From positions 19,096,001 to 19,160,000 of the forward strand of contig NC_071331.1 in assembly GCF_010183535.1 (NCBI RefSeq): a DNA stretch of 64,000 nucleotides, written 5' to 3'. Positions within the stretch are counted from its first letter, which is position 1, and the number at the start of each line of letters is the position of its first letter. Below, in pieces: positions 12,401-24,400 of the stretch. A program made the translations under genes and the position numbers. Source of the stretch: Caenorhabditis remanei. Taxonomy: Eukaryota; Nematoda; Chromadorea; Rhabditida; Rhabditidae. Under the pieces are notes generated by a model. That model had not been told where the DNA came from, searched no databases, and saw only the letters and a list, made by a program, of their open reading frames with translations.

Positions 12401-15400
12401 TACCACTGTGCTACCGGTGCGCCCGAAATTCGACTCTCTCTCTCAAGAAAATTCTGATTTTTAAATGAGAAATTTTAATTTCAAGAATGTACTCAAGTGA
12501 TCCCTTTTATTTTCAGCTATAAATTCTAGAGGGAACTTTGGAAGAAGTGTATCTGAAACTAGCAGTAAGAATTAAATCTTCGAAAATTTCATCTGCTCGT
12601 TGTGAAACAGTGAACTATTTGAATGGTTTTGTATGACAAGTATCGACGAATTATTATTTGGAACGGTTTTTCAAAAATAATCTGATACTCTTGAAACAGT
12701 AAATTTATTATTGATTATACTCTTTTTCCTGATTTTTCACATTTTCTTACCCAAACCACTTTCTTTTCTCCACACAAAACTCTCTCAAGAAAAGACAAAA
12801 AAAAACGTACAAAGGTGTCTGACAATCGACGGACGTATTGATCTGATTGACATTGCCACCAGTATTCGGGATCGACCCGACGGCACGTGACATCTGCGAC
12901 AGTACTCGTGCATTTAATAACAAAATTTCGGCGATGAGGGAGCCGCCGGCGAAACCAGATAACATGTTACGACAACTGCAATAAAAGAAACATGAAGAAG
13001 ACAATTAGAAGGTTAGACAGAACACATAATGACATTCAGGGAAGGGAAATTATATTCGGGGTATTATAGAAATAATTGTTTCTAGCCATTTCGTTTTTTT
13101 TAACTATTAGCACGGCACACTTCTCACAACTGCGCTCTACCGAACCCGAAGAAAACTGCGTTCGAAATTGAGAAACTCAGAGAAAAAGAGACATTTCTCA
13201 AGGGGAATTCGGTGGAGCGCAGTTGTAAGAACATTGCCGAGCTAATATGACCGTTTTCATTCGAGCACAGCGTAAACTTATCGAAATATTATAATTTCAG
13301 ACCAAATTCCAACAGTTTTAATACCGAAATGAATATTTCTTGACATTTGATGTTGGCCGACTAGACCTATCGCCTCTGACATTAAGCCACGCCCACTTTC
13401 AGCTGTTTTGGCGACAATGTTTGGGAGGAGGCGTAAATTTTACTAGGGAAGGCTTCCAGGTGACCGTGGAGTTATGGGACGTGGCTTATATCATTGGAAA
13501 CAGAGTTGAGCGGAATTCCGCTTTCCGCCTTCCGCTTTCCGCTTTCCGCCACTTTTTTCTTTCCGCCTTCCGCTTTCCGCTTTCCGCCAAAATTTTTTTT
13601 TATTCCGCCTTCCGCCTTCCGCTTTCCGCCAAAAATTTTCCTATTTCCGCTTTCCGCCTTCCGCTATTTTATGATTTTTTCCGCCTCCCGCCTAGAGAAT
13701 ACCAGATTGAAAAATATGTTTGCCTACTCCAATTTACTGATATTTTTTTACGTTTTTTTGCAGCAATACTATCAGTTTTTACCGAAAAAAACAAAATTTA
13801 ACCATTTCAAGTGTTTTTTACAACAAACTAAGGCCAAAATCGTCTTCTTAAAAACTAAATTGTATTCCGCCTTCCGCCATTTGGCTTTTTTTTCATTCCG
13901 CTTTCCGCCTTCCGCCTTCCGCTAAAAAATTTTCGCTTCCGCCTTCCGCCTTCCGCTTTCCGCCGAATTTTTTAGAATTCCGTCTTCCGCTTTCCGCCTT
14001 CCGCCCAAAAATTTCTTATTCCGCTTTCCGCGTTCCGCCTTCCGCCATTTCAAAAATCGCATTCCGCTCAACTCTGATTGGAAAGCTGAAATTATGCTGA
14101 TTCCAAATTTATTTCAGTTTCTGCCCTCGAGGCCTGGTATTCAAGAGTTCGCAAAAATAGAGAACTTTGACCCCGTTTTTCTCGAATACTAGATCCCTAG
14201 GGGCCAAAACTGAATATATATATTTGGAATCAGAATTTTCTCAGCTTTCCACTGATAAAGGTCACGTCCTATAACTCCAAAGTGACTCCATGCCCTTCCC
14301 TAGTAAAATTTACGCCTCTGATAATCATACTTGTCACGGGCCGGCCGGGCCGGGCCAAAATCAGGAAAAATCTCGGCCCGGCCCGCCCGTAGCCCGGCCC
14401 GGCCCGCTCGGCCCGTTTTGAAACATTTTTGAAAATTTGATGTTTTTTTGGGAATTTTTTTGAAAAAGTAAAGTTTTCGAATAAAACTTCAAAATTCAAT
14501 AAAAAGGTAAATATGTATTACCCATCCGCCGGTGGTTGACCATTCGCTCAAAGTTCGGCCCGGGGACGCGGAGTGGGTCTCGTTGCGGAATTTCGATTTA
14601 CGGCGGCTCTTGACCGTACTTTCGCCATAAAAAAGTTTTATACTACGGTAGTCGCGTCGAGACCCACTCCGCGTCCCCGGGCCGAACTTTGAGCAAGCGG
14701 TCAGCCACCGGCGGATGGGTAATATGATAATTTAAGCATTTTTACTCTAAATTTTCGAAAAATTTCAGAAAATTGTGTTACAAAATAAGTGCACATTTTC
14801 GAATCCGGGCCGGCCCGATTTTTGACAAGTATGCTGATAATAAGCTACGTCTCTTCCCCACAGCTGGAAGTGTGCGTGGCTTATTATCAGAGACGGTAGG
14901 TCTAGTCAACCAATACCAAATGTCAAGAAATATTCATTTCGGAAGTGAAGCTGTTTGAATTTCGTCTGAAACAAGAATATTTCGATATTTGTGTCAAGCG
15001 TGGCCAACGATAACGGTCATATGTAAAACAGAAGAAATTGCTTGAGAAACAGTAATTAAAAGAAAATTTCAGTGCTACGAAAAGCCAAATAAGATTTACA
15101 TCAAATCTATGACCAAAAAATGTATTAAAATGTAAAGGGGGATGCCTATGATCTGATGCGGACCTGCTCAGAGAAGCCGAAAATTCACAAAAAACAGGAA
15201 AAAATGTTTTTTTTTAAACTAGTTTTTGGGAATATTCGTAAATGACAATATTGCTGGAAAGAAGCAGAATAAAATTACTGTTTCATGGTGAAACAGTAAG
15301 TTATTTTATTTTACCCAAAAGTGATCCAAGCATGATTTCTTAACGAAAGAATTTTAAAAAACTTCGGGAAAAAAGTATCACTCAACGATAATTACAAAAA

Positions 15401-18400
15401 AAAAGAATTCTAAAAATTACGGTTTCACTATGAAACAGTAAGTCACAAGAGAATCTTGATATATTCATTTATTCAGACTGTTTTTCATGCTGCATGAACT
15501 TTAAAACATATCGGAAATTTCTAGTTTTTTTTTGCAAAAAATTAAAAATCTCTTAAAACCTTCAATTTCAGTCTGAAACAGTTTTATTTTTTGGATTTCT
15601 ATAATCGATATCAATTCGGTTTTTCTCCTAGTTTTTATTCACTCAAAAAATCAACAAAAAAGTTAGAAATTTCAGCTGCAAAAACACAAAAACCAACATA
15701 AAACACACACAATACAAACCTTCTCAAATGCGAGCTACTCGACAATCCCAAATCACTTCCGACCGTCCGTTTTCTCTCTTTTATTCGTGACCACGTGGCA
15801 GAATCAGATGGTCTTGATGGGGAGAGAGTACTTCCAGATGCGCCGACACCACAACCAGAAGAGGATCCTTCCATGTGTTCTGGAAATTATATTGATAGAG
15901 TTGATGGGATAGATAACACTCAATTGATTACGCTTTTTATAGAAATTTTTTGATGAAATTATGAAACAGTAATTTTTTCAAAAACCTGAAAATCAGATTT
16001 TCAGCGATTCCTGGGGGCTGGAGTTTCTACATTCTAGACCGATTTCAGCACTTCAAAAGTCGAAAAATTGGTTGAAACCTTTAAAAAACGGTCATGAAAC
16101 AGAGAAAAATCCACGTATGTGCCCGGGTGGCGTTGAGCGCCTCGCATTTTCAAAGAAAATTCAAAAATGCGGCTAGAGAGAGAGAGTGTGCGACTTGGAG
16201 AGACGCAGACACACTCTCTCTCGTCGCATTTTCGCACACTTTGTCTTGTCTGTCAGCGCCCAAAGCGCCTCCATAGCCACATCCCTGGAAAAATCTCGGC
16301 TCAGAATATCCAAAAATCTACTGAAAACCTGTAAAAAAGAACCATCTAAAACTCTGAAATTCGGTCAAAACTTCTGATTTACGACTTATCTGGACAACAT
16401 TTCCCTCAAAAATAAGAAATGAAAAACCTCTTTTTTCACTTTTTATAAAACGTGACCTCCCATACTGATAACAATCAGCAAGTACCGTATTCCGTGACCT
16501 TCAGATAACGATCGCTCTACTTTCAGATGCATATAAGGAATGGCAAAACAGGCAGAAATCGTCATTCTCTGCCGTTTCCCCCTAATGATGATGTCTACCG
16601 ATCAAATGATGTGCTCCAGGATGGTCAAAAATGGCTCTAGAATGGACAATGATGGCTCCTGGATGGACTCTACGATGACCGGAGGTGCTTGTGACGCTTT
16701 GGTGAAATTGGACGTCTGGGACGTCTCATTACTGGTTATGGACGTGTGGAAGGAAATGGATCAGTACTGGAAGAGGACGCCAAAATGTAGATCATCACGA
16801 GTGACGTGACGGCCGAGTGACGGATCCGTATTGTGCCATAGGGCGGGATAGAACAACAAAAAATGGTTATCGTGGTGGCATTTGGTTTCCGAAACTAGTC
16901 CCTTGGTCTCGTATCGTCTCTTCCCGTTGGTTCCAGTGGTATCGTATCGTCCCTTCCCCTCGGTCATGTACCGTCACGTCCCCTTGGTCTCGTATACTAC
17001 CGTCCCCATGGTCTCATATCTTCCCGCCCCCTCGTCTCGTTTCGTCTCGTTCCCTCGGTCTCGACCCGTTTCGTCCCGAAGGTCTCATATCGTCCCGTTG
17101 GTCTTGTATCCTCCCGTCCCATCGGTCCTGTCTCGTCCCGTCTCCCGCCAGTCTCGCCTCGTTTTGTCCCGTTGGTCTCGACCCGCCCCGTACTTTTCAT
17201 CCCGCCGGTTCCGTCATTTCTCGTCCCGTTGGTCTCGACCCGTTTCGTCCCATCCCGTCCCTACGGTCTCGGCCAGTCTCGTATTGTTCCGTAATCTAGG
17301 TCCCGTTGGTCTCGTATCCTCCGGTCACTTCGGTCTCGTATCGTCCCGCCGCTTCGGTCTAGCGCTCGAAATGGGGCGTCCCACTTTTTTCCGGGAATTT
17401 TGGAAAACTGTCAGTTTTTGTCGGAGAATAGTGAAACTTTCACAGAATCGGAAGACATAGCTGGGGACGCAATTTCCTAAGTTTCAAAAGTATACGTTTA
17501 TTTTCAACCGTTTTATGACAATCCGGGACGCGCGGGACGGGGACGCGGGACGTCCCAACTCATCCCATTTCGAGCACTACTTCGGTCACTTCGGTCTCGT
17601 CCCGGTATCTCCTTCTAGTTCTCTAGTTAACATCAATAGTAAAAACAATGAAATTAAAAGAAATTTTTGAAGAAGTATCAAAGAATTCCTAAACTCACCG
17701 TACTCGCCGTATAAACTACTATCCGAATGGCTCTGTTTCATCTTCTCCACTCCACTTGAACATATCGGATGAAGACTTTGACTCTTGATTTTATCCGAAT
17801 TCTTATTCAATGTCGTATCCGAATAGATTCTCGGCCGATCCGGTGATCCCTTCATATTCTCATTTGTTGAGACGTCTTCTGAAGCTCTTCTAGAAGATTC
17901 TGATGTCTGATTCTCTTTCGGTTCTCCAGAATTCTCCACGTCATCATCATAAGCAGTCGATGGTTCTCGTGTTGCACCGGGAGTCGGTGGGTGTACTGTA
18001 CCTATTGATGGTTTCTCTAATTTCTCTAATTCATCGAAATTTCGGGCGGATTGAGAATTCGATTGAGAATTGAATAGAGCTGTAAGGACAGCAGATGAGC
18101 TGGATTGGGAATGAGAAATATCGAATGTCGCTTTGCAAGAAGCACTCCGAAATTCTTTTCCGTCGTTTTCCTCTTCTTCAGCTGGAGAGCACGGAGGGGA
18201 GCAGGCGGATGAGGAAGACAGATTTGAGTGGGATATCTGAAAAAGAATTCAGAATTTTGGAAGCATTGGTGGTGGCCTAGAAAGCGCATTTCGCATTTCC
18301 TAGGCCACCAAATTCAAAATTTCTGAAATCGGTCAATATGGGGCTCAAAACGGAAATTTTATGAGGATTCTGGATATGTTACTTTTAATTGGGTCGGAAG

Positions 18401-21400
18401 GTAACTTTTTTTTAATCCAAGATTTTTTTCGAAACTTTTTTTTCGACAGTTCTGAAATCTCGAAAACTATAAACTCTACCTTTATTTCATTAACAAATTC
18501 ATCTTCTCCACAGAATTCCTGAAATTTTGAGCCCCATTTCGACCTATTTCGGATCATTTGGGTCCAGTGGCCTAGGAAATGCATTTTCTAGGCCATCTAT
18601 CAAAAATGCTCCAAAGTTAGTCAATATGGGGCTCAAAATTTCAGAAATTTTGTGAGGATTCTGAATCTTTTAGTTTTAGAGTGTTAAATGATATTTCAGA
18701 TAAAAATTATGAAAATTGTTTTTCTCGGTATCAACTTGATTTGATCCAAAACTCACCCTAAGCACACTTGGCGTCGTTTTACTCCTCTTTTTTCGAAACC
18801 GTTCTCTCCTCGTACACGCCGCCGTATTCGTATCTCTATAGTGTTGATCGATACCCTTTTCAGCCATTGATATCACTTCTCGCAGTGCTTTTTTCAGACT
18901 ATTCGCTCGATTTACCACAGAATCTCTTCGTTTCAACATCTCGTCTCCCGTCGAACACTCGTCGTCGTCTCCTGGTTCGAATCCTGATTCTTCGAGGTAA
19001 TTCGCGTCTTCTTTCAGAGATTTCATAAGGCGATCCAGTTTTCCTAGTAGAGTGTTGCAACTGAAAATATTGTTTGATTTTTATTAAAAGTTTTGTTTAG
19101 GCAACTGTAAAGTTTTAGATGAAAACTTGAAAATATGGATTTAGGGACAGATTTTAGGAACAGAACAACACATTTTTCACTAGTTTTCCACAGATTTCAG
19201 TTTTTTAGAAATGACTTTTGAAACAGTAAAATTTCTAAACTTTTTGACTTGAAAGCAGTCTCTAATCGCCAGAGCACGCGTCTGAAATCGTTTTTTCGAT
19301 CCGATTTCTGGATATGGATTTTCCATAGTTGTCAAGGCCCGGCTTCAAAAAATGACCCTTTTTTCCAATTTTTTTTCGAAATTTTTTCAATTTTTCATCG
19401 AAAATGTGACCATTTTTGACTATTTTTCAGAATTTTTTCTAATTTAGTCAAAAATTTGACTTTTTCGCGAAAAAATTTGTAAATTTGACTTTCGCGCCAA
19501 CTTTCCCGGGCCGTGCCTTGACAACTATGGGATATTCTGAACATAATCGCATTTTTAAAGCGAAAATTTGGAATTCTCAGTATTTTGGGTGAATTTTCGA
19601 GGGTTTTTCGGTGAAAATTTGGTCTTCAGCTGTATTTTTCAGCTAGAAATATCATTATTCTCGTCCAAACTTAATTCGAGGGTCAAAGACTTTCAGACAA
19701 CTTTTAGGCATCATTCAGTTCCTCAGGGTAATCGAATTAAAAATTGGGAAATTGGAATTAAAAACCAAAAAATTGGTTCATGAAAATTACTTTTTCGAAG
19801 AGCATTAATTTTCATCAAAAATTTATCCAAAAGTGGAAAAAAGTAAGTGCTCCGTCAAATACTGTTGCTTCATAACAAATTTTAGATTTATAGATTTGTC
19901 TGAAACTAGAAAAAATTACATTTCAAACAAAAATCAAAATTTTATAACTAACTAGACGAAAAACGCATTTTTCAAAATCTCTTTCAAAATCTTCATCTTC
20001 TGTTTCACAGAAAACATGTAATATACATACGGTTTTTACTTGTAATATACAGTTTTTAAGATTTTTCTATTCCCATTTTCCCACAATCCCAACCCACTAA
20101 CTTCTCAGTCATCGTATCACTACTCTGTCTCCCTTCTGCTTCCTCTTGTTCCGATTTCTCTTTGTCTTCTGAATTCTGTGACGTCATCGGTCTCGTCGTC
20201 GAGACTCCAGAAGTAGTAGGGAAGCATGTTGAATAATTCTGTGATACATTATGCACTAATTCCCGAATAGTCGTACATAATTGATTAGCCGCGTGGATTA
20301 TATCAGAAGACTGTTCCGCGTCAAGAAACGTTCGAACTTTCTCGATGACGAGTTCTTCGTATCGTCGGACAGCGTCTGCTTGCGGTCCTGAAAATCAATA
20401 TTCTTCTGTTCATTTTACACTGAATTTGACTGAACATCTATTTTGAGAGCCAAAATGTTAAGGTAATATGGGATTTTAGCGCTGAAAATTCGGTTTTTTA
20501 CAAGAAAATCGATCGTTTTTGAACCAAAAAAGCCCAAAATCAGGGATTCGAGCAATTTTTTCACGGAAAAACGACATTTTCAGGCTCAACAACTAGACCA
20601 AACGAATTCCCTGAAACAGTATATTTTTGAGATAAAAATTTGTTAACGAAAATGACTGAAAATGTTGAAAAAACTACAGAAATTTGAGTTTTTGGATTAA
20701 AAATCGAGCTGAAAATCGCATTTTCTATCCTTTTTTCGTTCAGAAGATGACTGCAAATGCGTTAGAAATCGCTGGGATTTAAGTAGCTCAAAAACTCTTT
20801 ATTAGCATGATTTTTGTCACTTTTCCGTTATTCCATACTCGAAAATCGAGAAAAAAAGAAAAAAAATGACTGAAATTTGAGTTTTTGGCTCAAAAAATCA
20901 GTCTGAAAATCGCATTTTCAATCTTTTTGCTCAGATACTCTTAAATTGCTTGTTTTTGCAGAATTTCACAAAAATTTCAGTTAGAAAAGTGAAATTTCAA
21001 CTCAAAAACTGTATTTTTGAGTGATTTTTTTGCAAATTTTCCATCATTTCATACTAATATTTCCCCCACCTTCAATAGCCAAAACACTCCACCGATCCAA
21101 CATTTTCGTGTGAGCTCTTTCCATCGTTCGAACCACTTGAGGCAGAAGAGTATCATCATAAAATGCGTGTCCCCAACCCAATACACGTGCCAAATCATTT
21201 CCAGTTCCTAGTGGAAGTATCGCCAGTTGACACTGAAAATGAGGGAATAGTGAGACAAAATACCTATTAATGTCTGGATGAGGAAAGGAAATAAGTATTT
21301 CTTCGAAACAGTGATTTGTATAAAATTCAAATTTTTCAAAATTTTCAAAAAAATTGAATTTTTTTAGGAACAAAAACTTTTGCGTTAACCACATTTTGTG

Positions 21401-24400
21401 GCGAGGAGTCCTTTTAAAAAGATTTTCGTCTCCAAATTTAACAGATTTTTTTTTCAGTTTTTCGACTTGGTGGCCTAGAAAACCAATTGTGGAATTCTAG
21501 TCCACCAATAGACTTTTTAAATTCCATTTTGAGCCTAAAACAGCCCCATTTTTCAACAAAAATCGATCAGACATCAGTTAAAATCGGCTCAAAATTATCA
21601 TTTTTTAACTGCTGGCCTAGAAAACCAAATCGTGAATAATTCAAGGCCATCAATCTAAAAAAAACTGGTTTTCGGGGACATTTTGGGCCGAATTTCGACC
21701 ATTTCGAGCCAATTTTAAGTATCGGTAGCCTAGAAAACCATCAGCACGGAATCCTAGGCCACCAGACGGGAAGTTCGGCCACTGAGTCAAAAAATGTGTT
21801 TTTGGGTCATTTTACCACCAATTTTCGTGCAAATCTGAACGTTAATAATGCATAAACCAACTTTTCCAGAAATTTTTATCAAAAAATTATGAAACAGAAA
21901 AAATATTTTTTTAAATGAAAAAAAAACCCACTTTAGAATGTAAATTGAGGCGATCGAAAGCGCTGAGCACCCATCCGACAGTTCCATCACCACCACAAAC
22001 AAGTACACGGAATGATTCGAGTTGTGAGAAGAATGTTAGTCTGCAAATGAATTGAGAAGTGAATAAGATGTGAATTGCCTTTGATTTGGAATTTTTGATT
22101 TCTGATAACTTTGAAACAGTGATTTTTAACACTGTTTTTTTTTAACAATTCAAGAAATTGGGCGGTTTTTAAAAAGGGAAGAGATTACATTTCTATGATA
22201 ACACTCGAAAACTCCTAAACAATTTCCAAATAACAACATTTCAGCCCTAAAAATGCTAAAAATTCCAAAGTTGGCGAACTTTGTCTGTCGGGTTTCAGAC
22301 TCGTGGATTTTCAAGGTATTTTGATGCTAGGAACGCGTCAAAAGAGCGCCAGACTTACAAATTTATTCAATTTCTTTTCTAAAAATGCGTCAAAGGTGCG
22401 AAATTTCTTCTAAAAGATTTGAAAACGCGCCCAAGATGCCCCAGACACTCAAATTTTTGCGGTATTGAAAATAAAACGCGTCTGAAGAACGCCAGCATTG
22501 CTTCTGCATATTTTTTCTGATGATTATTCTATGAAATGCACTGCTTTCTCAATGATCACACTAAAAACCAGATAAAAGTTGAAAAACATCGCAATACTGG
22601 CAGACAGAAACCTAAAATGGTGGCCTAGAAACACAAAAGGAAAAAGTTCGGCCAGCACTGACTACTTTGAAATTTCGAGAACTTTTCGGAATGAGAATTC
22701 GAATTTTTGGTGGATTATGAGAATTCATCATAGGAATGGCCCTTTTTTCTCCACATTTATGAGGTTACCAAGATATCACAATAATATTTGAAAAGATTCC
22801 CTAGAGTGGCGATGATTAACTCGTAAAGTTTGGAAAATTCACTTCAAAACTTTTTGAAACAGAAATAATTTCAGATATTTCAGATATTATTTGGCCCGTG
22901 GCTTTTTTGGCAGCCTAGATCCACACATGATTCAAAAGTCTGGAAATTCGGTGTTTTTTATTTATTTCGATAATATTATCGAAATAAAAAAGTTCCGACA
23001 TTTTTTCCCCCTCGGTGTTTGCAGACTCAAGCCAAAATTATCAAATTTTGGCTTGAGTCTGCAAACACCGAGGGGGAAAAATGTCGGAACTTTTTTATTT
23101 CGATAATAGGGTACTCTTGAAATTTCTCAAAAAAAATTCGAGCTAAAAACGTCTGAATTTCCAGACTAAAAATCACCCTATGCCTTGATCAGTGATACCG
23201 AGAAACATCACATTTCAAATCATTTTAATTTTTAAAAACTTATTTCCAGTAATCATAAGCTATGAATCGAAGTTTATCTGACTTGTTGGAAACAAGAAGT
23301 CTTCTGATTTTCATAAAATTTTAACGGGAAAAAATCGGTGATTTTTGTATGATAATCAAAAAATCAATCATGAAAATTCAATCTTGATTTCTTGAATTTT
23401 TGAAACCGGAATTTTTCGACAAATTGTTTGAAAAAAAACTAATTTACAATATTAGCTCGGCACAGCTCTTGAAAAATGTCCCTTTTTCTCTGAGTCTCTC
23501 AATTTCGCACACAATTTTCTTCGGTTTCGGTAGAGCGCGGTTGTAAGAATCGTGTCGTGCTAATACATTTATTTCTGATTTTTTTTTTAAATTTCTCATT
23601 TCATAAAAACTCACGCAAAATCGGGACCAGTTGCAATAATATCGAATACTTGAATTGGATTCAATATCCGTCGAAACTTTTTGATTATTCGTTGACCCTG
23701 ACTATCACCCGATTTCGCGTTGATTAGTACGATAAGTGGACTTCCTCCCGGAAATTCGCCGCCTGAAAAAAGAGAGACAAAATTTCAAAAAATCATGAAT
23801 TTTAATTTCAAAACTGAAATTTTTAAAATTTTAAAATTTCAATATTTTGTTAGTTTCGAAAACTGTGTTTGATTTTTTGATAGTCCTCAGTTTAGCTGAA
23901 AACTAAACTTGCTTTCTTGCCTCTAACCCTCAAAATAGTGTGATATTTCAAAAGCGTCAAACGACGCACCAGCCAGCTCATAATTTCAGCGCCAATAATC
24001 TTCAAAGCGATGGAATGAATTGTATTTTCCACAGCACCCTGCACGGGGAACGCGCAAACAAAAAAACGAAAATTAGCCGTAGGGCACGTTCGCATTGTCT
24101 ACAGTAATACTCAACAGAAAGGACAAAATTTTACTGAGTCGGGCACATAAAAGCGTGAATATCTCGATTTCCCGAAATTTGTTCGAAGAATGCATATCCA
24201 TTTCGTGTAAAGGAAGACTTTTTGTATAATTTTGTGAATTTTCATACTTTAATATTGCGTATTCGTGGTGCCGACTCGAGATTTATGCAAAATCAGAATT
24301 CCAGCGGCGCCGAAGAAACCGAGTTTTTCAGTATTATTTCTGCTGGATTTTCAATTTTCGAAGTCGAAAATAGGTTTCTGAACAGAAACAAACCATAAAA

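Larger units (their letters stand above)
11173..12810. other. dgk-4 intron with MITE copy B and the tRNA-like gene
   Basis: Apart from the element at 11865-12161 and the tRNA at 12350-12420, I see only AT-rich DNA with scattered GAAACAGTAA words. Confidence 0.55.
13324..14946. mobile_element. Large inverted-repeat element split by two insertions
   Basis: The arms match for about 190 bp: left from CCGAAATGAATATTTCTTGA (13324) to the ATTGGAAA at 13500, right its inverse ending TTCATTTCGG at about 14942. Shared inner blocks are GGCGTAAATTTTACTAGGGA and TGGAGTTATGGGACGTG. The interior was about 160 bp before the TTCCGC element (13501-14076) and MITE copy C (14326-14833) jumped in. Confidence 0.85.
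14947..17698. other. dgk-4 intron DNA around the exon at 15720-15879
   Basis: Besides the exon, it holds MITE 16112-16287, a short relic similar to the LTR promoter region (16490-16565) and the TCTCGTCCCGT array (16880-17360). The rest is AT-rich with no other exon. Confidence 0.5.
12811..20387 (-). other. dgk-4: dgk-4 exons 8-12: long linker between catalytic and accessory domains
   Basis: Exons 20387-20102, 19060-18757, 18236-17699, 15879-15720 and 12975-12811. They encode a polar, Ser/Glu-rich linker of nearly 500 residues, as expected in the delta/eta class. The piece [13 protein letters not shown] is a recognisable conserved helix of that linker. The last linker exon uses donor GTACGT at 12810; a donor two bases further on would break the phase with the exon at 11172. 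Confidence 0.88.
22041..23614. other. dgk-4 intron between the first two catalytic-domain exons
   Basis: Holds GCGCC-type words (22330-22500), the hairpin element 22974-23108 and palindrome MITE copy 6. No other exon seen. Confidence 0.55.
21070..23762 (-). other. dgk-4: dgk-4 exons 5-7: catalytic (DAGKc) domain
   Basis: Exons 23762-23615, 22040-21932 and 21232-21070. They encode [15 protein letters not shown], the nucleotide-binding glycine loop [12 protein letters not shown] and the [16 protein letters not shown] block. These are hallmark DGK catalytic motifs and all expected glycines are present. The two introns carry MITEs, including a near-perfect 135-bp hairpin at 22974-23108 and a TTAGC palindrome at 23452-23563. 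Confidence 0.93.

Noticed and set aside
13340..13925. Open frames rich in SAFRFPL repeats
   Set aside because: Direct translation of TTCCGC hexamers in the inserted element; no start context or homology.
16817..17460. Long frames of 160 and 192 codons
   Set aside because: Translation of the CGTCCCGT/GGTCTCG array. Several frames are open at once.
18026..18289. Frame of 87 codons overlapping a dgk-4 exon
   Set aside because: The correct frame is another one starting at acceptor 18237; only that one keeps phase with both neighbouring exons.
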